A stretch of 64,000 nt of DNA from Acidobacteriota bacterium. Lineage in GTDB: Bacteria; Acidobacteriota; Thermoanaerobaculia; Multivoradales; Multivoraceae. The stretch's first letter is position 1; every line of letters starts with the position of its first letter. This document shows positions 35,399 to 44,540 of this stretch, piece by piece. A model generated the notes under the pieces. It ran no database searches. It was not told where the DNA came from and worked only from the letters and a program-made list of their open reading frames with translations. The stretch is from the NCBI GenBank assembly GCA_028875725.1, contig JAPPCR010000006.1, positions 999,786 through 1,063,785 of the forward strand. Reading direction: 5' to 3'. Position numbers and translations under genes: made by a program.

Positions 35399-36409
35399 AT
35401 GTCGAGATGCTGTCCGTGGCGTGTTCTGACGCCGACATTTCTGATGCTGCTTCTGGTCGCCGGAATCGCGCCGGCGGAAGAGTGGGCGGCGCCGCGCACG
35501 GCCGATGGCCACCCCGACTTCCAGGGCATCTGGACCAACAACAGCGCCACGCCGCTCGAGCGGCCGAAGGCCTTCGGCGAGAAGGCGACCCTGACCGACG
35601 AGGAGCTCGCCGATCTCAAGCGCCGCCTCGAGGAGATCCGCGAGGGTTCACAGGCCGGCGACTTGCTGGGCGACTATCTGATCCAGCGTGTGCTGGAGGA
35701 TCCCGAGTTTCGCGGCTTCGACCAGGTGACGGGTAACTACAACTCCTTCTGGCTCGTGGACCGGGAACTCGACAACCGCACGTCACTCGTGGTCGACCCG
35801 CCGGACGGTCGCATTCCGTCGCTGACGGAGCAGGCGATGGAACGGATGCGGGAGGCTGTGGCCTATGGCGATGAGGTTCCGGCCGGTCCCGAGGACATGA
35901 CGCTCGGCGTGCGCTGCATCACCTTCGGCGTGCCGAACACGCTGGCCGGCTACAACAGCTACTTCCAGTTCTTTCAGACCGCGGACCACGTCGCGATCCT
36001 CCAGGAGTTGATTCACGACGTGCGGATCATTCCGCTGGGAGAAGCGGCGGCGCTACCTGACGACCTCCGCCTCTGGCACGGCAACTCGCGCGGCTGGTTC
36101 GAGGGCGAGTCGCTGGTGGTCGAGACGAGGAATTACTCCGCTGGCGACGGCTCCAGCGGCAGGGCGACGGACGGTCTCAAGGTGGTCGAGCGCTTCACGC
36201 GCACCGGCCCGGAGACGATCGAGTGGGAGATCACCTACAAGGACGAGGCGACCTGGGTGAGTCCCTGGACGATGATGATCCGGCTCGCCCGCACCGAGGA
36301 CCCGATCTTCGAGTACGCATGCCACGAGGGGAACTACGGCCTGACGAACATCCTCTCCGGCGCCCGCGCCCAGGAGCGGGAGGCGGCCGCGAGCGGCGGC
36401 GGTCAGTAG
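35399..36409 (+). CDS. Secreted protein of unknown function (copy 1; homologous to 54584-55582)
   Basis: A 336-residue protein with a signal peptide (PTFLMLLLVAGIAPAEE). It begins mature with a conserved GIWTNNSATPLERP and ends with WHGNSRGWFEGESLVVET and FEYACHEGNYGLTNILSGAR. The same signatures recur in the protein at 54584-55582, so they are paralogues. I recognise a family common in environmental Acidobacteriota-like genomes but cannot name a function. ATG 35399 has AGGAG eight bases upstream. A much longer open frame upstream is a shadow of the FadJ-like gene. Confidence 0.72.
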   Translation: MSRCCPWRVLTPTFLMLLLVAGIAPAEEWAAPRTADGHPDFQGIWTNNSATPLERPKAFGEKATLTDEELADLKRRLEEIREGSQAGDLLGDYLIQRVLEDPEFRGFDQVTGNYNSFWLVDRELDNRTSLVVDPPDGRIPSLTEQAMERMREAVAYGDEVPAGPEDMTLGVRCITFGVPNTLAGYNSYFQFFQTADHVAILQELIHDVRIIPLGEAAALPDDLRLWHGNSRGWFEGESLVVETRNYSAGDGSSGRATDGLKVVERFTRTGPETIEWEITYKDEATWVSPWTMMIRLARTEDPIFEYACHEGNYGLTNILSGARAQEREAAASGGGQ

Positions 36410-36438
36410 GGGCGAGGCCGTACGCCTGCCGGTAGGGG

Positions 36439-38052
36439 CTACTCGATCGCCTCGAGGGGCACCGCGCTTCGGAGGCTGAGGCCCCGCCTGATGATGCGGA
36501 CTTCGGGTGCGACTGCAGCGCCCGGCGGCCGGTCGGTGTAGTACGTGAGCACGTGTTGGTGGCGCAGGTCTTCTTCGATCTGTTTGAAGACACCCTGGAC
36601 CTGTTGCGGCCATGGCGGGTCGTCGGCGGTCAGGTCGACGTAGAAGAGGCGGCCGCCGGTTTGACTGCTGATCTTCTCAAGACGTTTTCGGTGCTTTCGC
36701 CGCGTCGATTCTCTCGGAATGCGGATCTGGATGTTGATCTGTCCGGCCGGGATGTTGAGCTGTCCGCCTTCTCGACTCCCGGTCCTCGTGGCCGGCCGAT
36801 CCAGTTCGATGAAGTAGATCGGAAGACCCAGGCGCTCGGCGAAGTCGGCGGACTGCTTCGGTGTGGATCGGCTGTGCCGGTCGACGCCGTCGGTGATCAC
36901 GACCAGCGCCCGGCGACCGGGTTCTCGACCGTACTGGAGTAGGGAGAAGAGGATCCCGTCGTTCAGTGCCGTGCCGATTCTGGGGACGAGTAGTCTCACT
37001 TGGCTTGCAAGCCGTCGCTTGTCTCCCGTCAGCGGTTGGGTCAGGCGCACCTCGCCGGAGAAACCGACCACGAACGCCCGGTCGCCCGGTGACAGCGCGG
37101 CGTTGACGAACCTGGCGGACACCTCTCTCACCTGGTGCCATATGGGAACCATGCTGTCTGACAGGTCGATGGCCAGACCAAGAACCAGGGGGACGTCGAG
37201 GGCGGTGTGGAGGTCATGCACGGGACGCTTCCTGCGGTCCTCACGGATCTCGAAATCCTCCGGTCGCAGGCCGCGCACGGGGCTCCCGTCTCTATCGCTG
37301 ACCAGCAACTGGAGCTGGATCAACTGGATGTCGATCTCGTCCTGATACTCGGCGCCCTGGAGGAGTTGGGCGTCTTCCAGCTCACGACCACCTTTGAGGG
37401 TCGCCACAACACGGACAAAATCGTCCGACGAGCCGTACTCCATCAGGGCATCGACCGGGATCGTGCGGGGGACGCGGGGCGCCGCGTCATCGCCGAATCT
37501 GCGCACGGCCTCCGCCAGACGCTCGCCGCGGTAAAACGCGACCCGTTCGAGGGTCGCGGACCGGGGCACCGAGACCTCCGCCTCGATCCGAACCGCGTCG
37601 TACCCGTTCGCCTGCACGCGGCGCATCGTGGCGATCCGGACGCCAAAGGGAACGTCCGGCTCGTTGAGGATCATCCGGTCCGCGCCGAGGATGTTGCCCA
37701 GAGCGTCGTAGCCGCGGACCTCGAGCGTCTGTTCGCGAGGCGGATTCGCCAGTTTGATGTAGGCCTGGAAAGGCGGTTTTCCTATGCGCTTCACCGGGGT
37801 TTCGTCAAGGAAGAAGTCGACTGTCCTGATCAGCGGATGTATGGGCAGAGTCTGAACCTCGACCCTGCCGCTGAACAACTCGCGGTGCCCGCGCTCCGGC
37901 GGCACGATGTGGATCATCTTCCGCTCCGCGCCCGTCCGGAAGTCGGGGGTCGCGCCCTGGGCGAGGGCCGGCGCCAGGCTGGAGGACATCTGCGCCAGTG
38001 CGACCACGGCCGCGAGGGTCAATCCGGGGCAGAACGGCGCCGATGTCCGCAC
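36439..38052 (-). CDS. VWA protein a (acidobacterial VWFA-related type), short version
   Basis: A 537-residue secreted protein with a signal peptide, last in the six-gene run. The VWA domain begins near residue 285 with the MIDAS motif DLSDS, plus GTALNDG and ITDGVD for the metal site. Ahead of it are two beta-sandwich-like segments starting IVPPERGHRELFSGRVEVQT. It ends with the family C-terminal signature RHQHVLTYYTDRPPG. Unlike the other four copies it lacks the N-terminal ~150-residue module and starts at the IVPP segment. An insert of about 30 residues rich in Ile, Asn and Arg follows LPIYFIELD. Function unknown; VWA domains bind proteins. Confidence 0.83.
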   Translation of the reverse strand: MRTSAPFCPGLTLAAVVALAQMSSSLAPALAQGATPDFRTGAERKMIHIVPPERGHRELFSGRVEVQTLPIHPLIRTVDFFLDETPVKRIGKPPFQAYIKLANPPREQTLEVRGYDALGNILGADRMILNEPDVPFGVRIATMRRVQANGYDAVRIEAEVSVPRSATLERVAFYRGERLAEAVRRFGDDAAPRVPRTIPVDALMEYGSSDDFVRVVATLKGGRELEDAQLLQGAEYQDEIDIQLIQLQLLVSDRDGSPVRGLRPEDFEIREDRRKRPVHDLHTALDVPLVLGLAIDLSDSMVPIWHQVREVSARFVNAALSPGDRAFVVGFSGEVRLTQPLTGDKRRLASQVRLLVPRIGTALNDGILFSLLQYGREPGRRALVVITDGVDRHSRSTPKQSADFAERLGLPIYFIELDRPATRTGSREGGQLNIPAGQINIQIRIPRESTRRKHRKRLEKISSQTGGRLFYVDLTADDPPWPQQVQGVFKQIEEDLRHQHVLTYYTDRPPGAAVAPEVRIIRRGLSLRSAVPLEAIE

Positions 38053-38068
38053 GCGCTTCCCCGTCGTC

Positions 38069-40132
38069 CTAGTCGATCCCCGGCAGCGGCACCGCGCTGC
38101 GCAGCGTCAGCCTGCGCCGGGGGACCCGGATCTCCGGTTCAATGCGGGTGCCCGGCGGTCGATCACTGTAGTACGTCAGAACTTGCTGGTGTCGCAGATC
38201 CTCTTCGATCTGGTCGAACGCCTGTTCGATCCGCTCGGCCCAGGGCGCATCATCGTCGAGGAGTCGGACGGGAAAGACATGCCCGCCGGTCCGCCGGCTG
38301 ATCCGCCTGAGCCGTCCGCTCGCCTCTCGCTCCACCCTCCTTTTCCCCCAGGCGAAGGGGTCGTGAACGGCGTACGTCTCTTTGGATTGGGCCAGCTCGA
38401 TGAAGTAGATCGGGAGCCCCAGGCGCTGCGCATAGTCGGCGGACTGTCCGGGTCGCGTGCGGCTGTGGATGTCGAGGCCGTCCGTGATCACGACGAGCGC
38501 GCGGCGGCCGGGTTCGCGACCGTACTGCAGGAGCGAGAACAGCAGTCCGTCATTCACGGCTGTGCCGCCCCACGGGGTCAGTCGACCCAGAGCGCGGGAC
38601 AGAAGTTCTTTCTCTTGACTGAGTGGCTGAAGGAGCCTCACCACGTCGTCGAAGTCCACGATGAATGCCCGGTCTTCCGGCGCCAGGATGGCCTCGAGGA
38701 AGTTCGCGGCAATGGCGTGCAGCTCTCGCCAGATCGGCAGCACACTGTCTGATGAATCGATTGCCAGACCCAGCACCAGCGGGACGTCGCGGGCAGTGTG
38801 CACTCTCTCCACAGGGCGCGGTTGGCCGTTCTCGCGGACCTCGAAGTCGCCGGGCGCCAGGCCGCTGACCGGATTGCCCCGGCGATCCGTCACCAGGACC
38901 TGGATCTGAATCAGTTGAACGTCGATCTCGCTCTGGTAGTCGGCACCCTGGAGGAGTTCCGCGTCCTCCCGTTCGCGGCCGTCGGCCAGGCGTGCGTTGA
39001 CGCGGACGAAATCGTTGGCGTCAATGTCAGCGATCAGCGCTCCGATATTGGCGGTACCGGTAGTGTGGAGCGCTGCCTCTCCAGCAAAGTCATCCAGTGT
39101 GGAGACGAGCTCGTCACTGCGGTAGAAGTCGATCCGCTCCAACACCGCGTCGCGCGGCAGCGAGACGGTCGCCTCGACCCGGATTGGGGCGTTCTTGCCG
39201 GACTGCTCAGGGCGAATCTTCGTGATTCGGGCGCTGAACGGCCTCTGGAGCCGGTTCAGGACGATCGTGTCGCTTGCGATGAACTCGCCCATGGGCCCCC
39301 AGGCTCGGACTTCAAGTCTCTGCTCGCGGGGCGGATGTGCCAGTTTGAGATGCGTCGCAAAGGGTCGCTTCCTCACCTGCCCGACAAGCTGTCCGTCGAT
39401 GAAGAAGTCAACCGTTGCGATCTGCGGATCGATGACGAGAGTCTGGAGTGCGAGCCTGCCGCTCAGCAGTTCGCCGTATCGGCCCAGGGGCGGCACGATC
39501 CGCAAGGCCACCGGCCTAGCGAGGAGCTCCGGCTCGCGGATGTCGGCAGGATTCGATCCGAAGGCGCGTTCCGGACGCTCGTACACGGTGCGGAACTTCA
39601 CGCCTGCTGTCGTGCGGCCACGGAACTCGGCCACTCGCACCAGTTGGTCGCCGTCGCGGCGAAGCGTCTCGACCCGCCGCCACTCTGAGTCCGAGGTTTC
39701 GATCTCGGGCGACTCGTCGAGGTCGAGGATGCGGCCCTCGATCTTCTTGGGATGACGGTGGTACTTCCCGACGTCGAGCGGATACCAACGGAGGGCGCCC
39801 CGGCCATCGAGGATCACGATCGACCCGTCCTTGACCCGGATCAGGAACGTGTCGAATCGATCGGCGGTGTCCTGGGCCAACCTTCGCAGGAGCCGTGCGG
39901 CGTGGTTGCTCCCCGGGAACATGCTTGCCGTCTTTTGAACCGGATCTTCGCTGAGCTCCTCGTTCCGTATCCAGGGGCCCAGCAAGGGGGTTAGAGCAAC
40001 GCCACGGTGAGTCGCCTCGCCGTAGGGGGCGACCTGGTCGCTGGCCGGTGTGGGCTGTGGCCACCCGGCCTGCACGGTCGGCAACCAGATCGCGAACGCC
40101 AGCGTGAGGTGGCCCACTGCACCTACCGGCAT
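38069..40132 (-). CDS. VWA protein b (acidobacterial VWFA-related type)
   Basis: A 687-residue secreted VWA protein. The N-terminal module carries LGPWIRNEELSEDP and a beta-rich block ending FRTVYERP, then the two shared beta segments, then VWA with MIDAS DSSDS near residue 457 and ITDGLD, and the C-terminal RHQQVLTYYSDRPPG. Start ATG 40132 follows the stop of copy c by 14 bases and has AGGA ahead; the long frame upstream is a shadow. A 16-base gap separates it from copy a. It has the same architecture as c, d and e. Confidence 0.82.
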   Translation of the reverse strand: MPVGAVGHLTLAFAIWLPTVQAGWPQPTPASDQVAPYGEATHRGVALTPLLGPWIRNEELSEDPVQKTASMFPGSNHAARLLRRLAQDTADRFDTFLIRVKDGSIVILDGRGALRWYPLDVGKYHRHPKKIEGRILDLDESPEIETSDSEWRRVETLRRDGDQLVRVAEFRGRTTAGVKFRTVYERPERAFGSNPADIREPELLARPVALRIVPPLGRYGELLSGRLALQTLVIDPQIATVDFFIDGQLVGQVRKRPFATHLKLAHPPREQRLEVRAWGPMGEFIASDTIVLNRLQRPFSARITKIRPEQSGKNAPIRVEATVSLPRDAVLERIDFYRSDELVSTLDDFAGEAALHTTGTANIGALIADIDANDFVRVNARLADGREREDAELLQGADYQSEIDVQLIQIQVLVTDRRGNPVSGLAPGDFEVRENGQPRPVERVHTARDVPLVLGLAIDSSDSVLPIWRELHAIAANFLEAILAPEDRAFIVDFDDVVRLLQPLSQEKELLSRALGRLTPWGGTAVNDGLLFSLLQYGREPGRRALVVITDGLDIHSRTRPGQSADYAQRLGLPIYFIELAQSKETYAVHDPFAWGKRRVEREASGRLRRISRRTGGHVFPVRLLDDDAPWAERIEQAFDQIEEDLRHQQVLTYYSDRPPGTRIEPEIRVPRRRLTLRSAVPLPGID

Positions 40133-40146
40133 CCGTTCCTGCACGC

Positions 40147-42174
40147 CTAGTCGATCCCCGGCAGTCGCACGGCGCTGCGCAACGTCAGCCCACGCCGGGT
40201 GACCCGGATCTCCGGTTCGACCGGCGCTCCGTGAGGCTGGTCGGTGTAGTACGTCAGGACCTGCTGGTGTCGCAGGTCCTCTTCGATCTGGCCGAAGACC
40301 TGCTCGATCGGTTCGCCCCACCAGCGCGTGTCGCCATGGAGCTCCAGGTGGAACAGGCGTCCGCCTGTCTCCTCGGCGATGCGCCGGAGTCGCTCGCGGT
40401 TGCGGCGAAGAACAGCAACGCCGGGGTCCCCGGCGCGGGAGTTGTCGAGTTCGATGAAGTAGATCGGCAGACCCAGCCGCTCCGCGAACTCACTGGACTG
40501 CTCTGGGCGCGAACGGCTGTGCTGGTCGGCGCCGTCGGTGATGACGACCAGCGCCCGCCGGCCCGGCTCGCTGCCGTACTGGAGGAGGGAGAAGAGGAGT
40601 CCATCGTTCAGGGCCGTGCCGCCCATCGGGATCAGGTGGTCGAGTCGGTCGGACAGCAACGGTTCGTCCTCCGTCAGCGGCTGGACCAGGCGTACCGTGT
40701 GATCGAAGTCGACGAGGAAGGCCCGGTCGCCTGGCGTTACGGCGGTCTCCAGGAAGCTCCGCGCGATGTACTTCAGGCGAGTCCAGGTAGGCAGCATGCT
40801 GTCCGATGAGTCGACCGCGAGCCCCAGAACGAGCGGAACGTCGTGGGCGGTGTGCAGGGTCACCGCGGAGCGGCTCCGGCCGTTCTCGCGTATCTCGAAG
40901 TCCTCGGGCAGGAGTCCGCTCACGGGGTTGCCGTCACCGTCCGTGACCAGGACCTGGAACTGGGCGAGCTGGATGTCGATCTCGCTCCGGTAGTCGGACT
41001 CCTGGAGGAGTTGGGCATCCTCCCGCTCCCGGCCGTCGGTGAGTCTCGCGACGACGCGGATGAAGTCGTCGGGCTGGCCGCCGTCGATCAAGGCCTCGAC
41101 CTGAACTGTGCGCGCCGCGCCGGGGGCTGCCTCTTGCCCAAAGTGGCGCACGGCTTCGACGAGTAGGTCGCTCCGGTAGAACTCGACCTGCTCGAGCGTG
41201 GCGGTGCGGGGTAGCGAGAGCGAGGCAGCTACCCGGATCGCGGCGTTTCCGGCTACCTGAACGCTCCTCATGGCCGCGATTCGGACGGCGAAAGGTCGGT
41301 CCACCTGGTTGAGGAGGAAATCGTCGCGGCCGAGGTACTCTCCGTTCCTGTCGTAAGCGAGGACTCCGAGCTCCTGCTGGCGAGGTGGGTCTGCCAGGCG
41401 GATGCGAGTCCTGAAGGGCCGTTTCCGGACCCGCCTGATTCGTTCGCCGTCGAGAGAGAACTCGACTTCGACGCTTCGCGGGTCGATGATCAGAGTCTGG
41501 ATCTCGACGCGTCCGCTGAGTAGTTCGCCGTAACCGCGTTCGGGCGGCACGATGCGGATGGCGGCCGGAGGGTCGGTCACCGGGGACTCCACGTCGAGCG
41601 GTCCCGGCCTCTCGTAGACCGTGTCGACCTGGAACGGGGGCAGGCCGCGGGGTTCGAGGTCGGTCCACCGTACGAGCCACTCGCGCTCCCGGAAGAAGGT
41701 GTCGGTCTGACGTCCGTAGGGCTCGACGATCTCGATCGTCAGTGTCTCGCCGGCCTCGAGAACGCGCCCCTTGACTCCACGACCGAGGTGGCGCCGCCTT
41801 CCGTTGTACGGGAGAACGCGCGTGCCGCCGCGGCCGTCGAGGAGCGCGACGTCGCGTTCGAGAGTGCGGATCATGAGCGTCTCGAAACTGTCGGCGACTC
41901 CTTGCGCGATCTCGCGCAGTCTTGACAGGTCCTGTTCCGACTCGAGGTCGAGACTTTCGACCTTGTGGACAGGGTGCTCGCTGAACGCGTCGTTTCTGAT
42001 CCACGGTCCGAGGACGCTGGAGGAGCGGAGTTCCTGGCTGACGTCGAGGAAGCCGAACGTTTGATTGCCTGGGGGTTGTCCCGCGCTCGGTGCCGGCAGA
42101 AGACCCGTGAGGGCCAGTGCCGACGCTGCCGCGAAACTCGCGGGCCGCTCCCACCTTCGACCGGGGCTCATCAT
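40147..42174 (-). CDS. VWA protein c (acidobacterial VWFA-related type)
   Basis: A 675-residue secreted VWA protein: signal peptide (SFAAASALALTGLLPAPSAG), N-terminal module with VLGPWIRNDAFSEHPVHK, shared IVPPERGYGELLSGRVEIQT segment, VWA with MIDAS DSSDS near residue 454, GTALNDG and ITDGAD, and the end RHQQVLTYYTDQPHG. In the N-terminal motif SEHP replaces the SEDP of the other copies. Two adjacent ATGs at 42174 and 42171 fit the start; the ribosome site is weak. The gap to copy d is 19 bases. Confidence 0.82.
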   Translation of the reverse strand: MMSPGRRWERPASFAAASALALTGLLPAPSAGQPPGNQTFGFLDVSQELRSSSVLGPWIRNDAFSEHPVHKVESLDLESEQDLSRLREIAQGVADSFETLMIRTLERDVALLDGRGGTRVLPYNGRRRHLGRGVKGRVLEAGETLTIEIVEPYGRQTDTFFREREWLVRWTDLEPRGLPPFQVDTVYERPGPLDVESPVTDPPAAIRIVPPERGYGELLSGRVEIQTLIIDPRSVEVEFSLDGERIRRVRKRPFRTRIRLADPPRQQELGVLAYDRNGEYLGRDDFLLNQVDRPFAVRIAAMRSVQVAGNAAIRVAASLSLPRTATLEQVEFYRSDLLVEAVRHFGQEAAPGAARTVQVEALIDGGQPDDFIRVVARLTDGREREDAQLLQESDYRSEIDIQLAQFQVLVTDGDGNPVSGLLPEDFEIRENGRSRSAVTLHTAHDVPLVLGLAVDSSDSMLPTWTRLKYIARSFLETAVTPGDRAFLVDFDHTVRLVQPLTEDEPLLSDRLDHLIPMGGTALNDGLLFSLLQYGSEPGRRALVVITDGADQHSRSRPEQSSEFAERLGLPIYFIELDNSRAGDPGVAVLRRNRERLRRIAEETGGRLFHLELHGDTRWWGEPIEQVFGQIEEDLRHQQVLTYYTDQPHGAPVEPEIRVTRRGLTLRSAVRLPGID

Positions 42175-42193
42175 CGGCGAGCTGCCGCCGTGG

Positions 42194-44488
42194 CTACTCG
42201 ATCGCGTCGAGCGGCAGTGCACTCCGCACCCTGAGGCCTCTTCGGGTCATTCGGACTTCCGGCTCCACGGCAGAGCCGAACGGACGCTCGCTGTAGTACG
42301 TCAGGACGTACTGGCGCCGCAACTCCTCCTCGATGTGGTCGAACACGCTGGCCATCTGGTCGATCGACTCGATCTGGAACAGGCGGCCGCCGGTCGGCCC
42401 GGTGATCAGCCGCATGCTGTTGCGGAGGTTCGCGTCCTCCATCGTCGTCGGGCCGAAGCCGAGGGAGCGCATCGCGACGACGTAGACGGGCACTCCCAAC
42501 CGCTTGCCGAAATCGATCGCGCGGGTCGGGTCGGAGCGGCTGTTCGAGTCGAAGCCGTCGGTGACAACGACCAGAGCGCGGCGGCCGGGCGTCTCGCCGT
42601 ACTGGAGTAGCGAGAACAGGATCGCGTCATACAGGGCCGTCTGGCCCTGAGGGAACAGACGTTCCAGGCCCCGCGCCAGCAGCGGCTTGCTGCCGGTGAG
42701 CGGCTGTACCAGGCGGAGCGTCGAGTCGAAGTCGACCAGGAACGCCTGGTCGCGCCAGGTCAGGGCGCCATTGAGAAACGCTTCGGCGATCGCGTTGGTC
42801 TGGCGCCAGATGTGCTCCATGCTGCCGGAGGAGTCGATCGCCAGTCCCAGCGACAGGGGGATGTCGTTCGACACGTAGAGATTCTCGACCTGGCGCCGCT
42901 CCCCGTTCTCGCGGACCTCGAAGTCCTCCGGCTGGAGATCGCCGACCGGGTTGCCGCTTCGATCGACGACGAGTACCTGGAGCTGGACGAGCTGGACGTC
43001 GATCTCGGCCTGGAACTGGGCGCCCTGGAGCAGTTCGACATCTTCCAGTTCCCTTCCGTCTCCCAGGCGCGCCACGACCCGGACAAAGTCCTGGGGCGTA
43101 GCGCCGGAGGTCGGGACGTCGGCCACCACCGAGCGCACGCCGCTGGGACCGGCCTCGCCCTCGAAGTCGTCGAACGAAGCGACCAGCCGTTCCGTGCGGT
43201 AGAACTCGACCCGCGCCAGGGTCTCGGAGCGCGGCACGGAGATGCCGGCATCCACGCGGACCGTCGTCTGGCCGTCGGTTTCGCCGGCAGTGATGCCGGC
43301 GATCCGCACCGCGAACGGGGGATCGAGCCGGTTCAGAACGATCCTGTCGGCACCCGCCTGGGCGCCACGGGCGCTGGTCGCTCTGGCCTCGATGGTCTGC
43401 TCGCGGGGCGGATCGGCGAGCCTGATCCGCGCCTCGAACGGCGGCGTCGTGGCGCGGGCCGCCTGCTCGCCGTCGAGGAAGAACTCGACGACGGCGATCT
43501 GCGGGTCGATCGTGAGGGTCTGAATCAGGACCCGGCCGGTGAGCAGCTCGCGGTAGCCGCGCTCCGGCGGCAGGATGCGGATCGTCGCCGGCCGCGCGCT
43601 GCGTGGGCCGTCCGCGCGCCCTGGCCGCCTCCCGCCGCGACCGCTCTCGACCGGCGGCAGGAAGTCCGCCCGGTTGAAGCCGTCCTCATCCGGTTCGGCG
43701 GCGGCGTCACGCGTGCGCGCCTCGGCTGCCGGAACCGCGACCGCGGGCGCGTCGCCCGAGCGCTCGTAGACGGTGCGGAACGAGAGATCGGCGAAGCGTC
43801 CTCCCTGGAGATCGGTGACGAGAACGAGTTGGTTCCCCTCCAGGTAGAAGGTCTCGATTCGCTGCCGCCCCTGGGAGACAGTCTCGACTTCGAGCGAGTC
43901 GCCGAGAAGGCGGGCGCGGCTGCGGCCGCCGAAGCCGTCCGCGATGTCGCGTCCGTCCAGGTAGAGGATGCGGTCCTCGCGCTTCGCGTTGCGGATCAGG
44001 AGCTGGGGGTCGTCGATGCGAACCAACAGCACATCCAGCCGCTCCGCGAGTTCCCGCGCCATCTCGCGCATTCCCGATGGTCCATCCTGTGTGCCGCCCG
44101 GCTGTCTGCTGCCGCGGCCGCCGCCGAATCCCCCGCGGCCGGAAGGGCCCTGGCCGCCGCGGCCAAAGCCGCCGGTGCGTCCGCTGCCGGGGTTTGCGCC
44201 CGGTGACCGGCCCGGCCCGCCGCCGAAGGTCTGGCCGTAGGTCTCCTCGAGCTTCTCGATCGGATCCTCGCTCAGCCGTTCGTCCCGGATCCAGATGCCC
44301 GGGATGGCGGCCACCGGGTCGTCGGCCACCGTTGCGGTCGACGTCTCCGGTGGAGCGGCCTCCTGGGCGAACGCCGGGGCCGTGGCGGGCGCCGAGAGAA
44401 GAAGGCCGAGGAGAGCGGCTGCGAACGGCGCCGTTCGGAACCCGTCGTGGCGCGGTCGAACACGCCGGATGTCATCGCTGGTGGTCAC
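42194..44488 (-). CDS. VWA protein d with Gly-rich insert (acidobacterial VWFA-related type)
   Basis: The longest copy, 764 residues. It has a signal peptide, then IWIRDERLSEDPIEK, then a low-complexity stretch of about 45 residues rich in Gly, Arg, Pro and Ser near residues 90-135. The shared beta blocks and the VWA domain follow, with a canonical MIDAS DSSGS near residue 550, QTALYDA and VTDGFD. The end reads RRQYVLTYYSERPFG. Start GTG 44488 has GGAGGAA 11 bases upstream. The Gly-rich insert is missing from the other copies. It follows the TauE permease gene by 52 bases. Confidence 0.83.
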   Translation of the reverse strand: MTTSDDIRRVRPRHDGFRTAPFAAALLGLLLSAPATAPAFAQEAAPPETSTATVADDPVAAIPGIWIRDERLSEDPIEKLEETYGQTFGGGPGRSPGANPGSGRTGGFGRGGQGPSGRGGFGGGRGSRQPGGTQDGPSGMREMARELAERLDVLLVRIDDPQLLIRNAKREDRILYLDGRDIADGFGGRSRARLLGDSLEVETVSQGRQRIETFYLEGNQLVLVTDLQGGRFADLSFRTVYERSGDAPAVAVPAAEARTRDAAAEPDEDGFNRADFLPPVESGRGGRRPGRADGPRSARPATIRILPPERGYRELLTGRVLIQTLTIDPQIAVVEFFLDGEQAARATTPPFEARIRLADPPREQTIEARATSARGAQAGADRIVLNRLDPPFAVRIAGITAGETDGQTTVRVDAGISVPRSETLARVEFYRTERLVASFDDFEGEAGPSGVRSVVADVPTSGATPQDFVRVVARLGDGRELEDVELLQGAQFQAEIDVQLVQLQVLVVDRSGNPVGDLQPEDFEVRENGERRQVENLYVSNDIPLSLGLAIDSSGSMEHIWRQTNAIAEAFLNGALTWRDQAFLVDFDSTLRLVQPLTGSKPLLARGLERLFPQGQTALYDAILFSLLQYGETPGRRALVVVTDGFDSNSRSDPTRAIDFGKRLGVPVYVVAMRSLGFGPTTMEDANLRNSMRLITGPTGGRLFQIESIDQMASVFDHIEEELRRQYVLTYYSERPFGSAVEPEVRMTRRGLRVRSALPLDAIE

Positions 44489-44540
44489 TTCGCGAGCGGT
44501 TCCTCCCTGCCAATCCTTGCAGGAAACAGGCCAAACTCCT

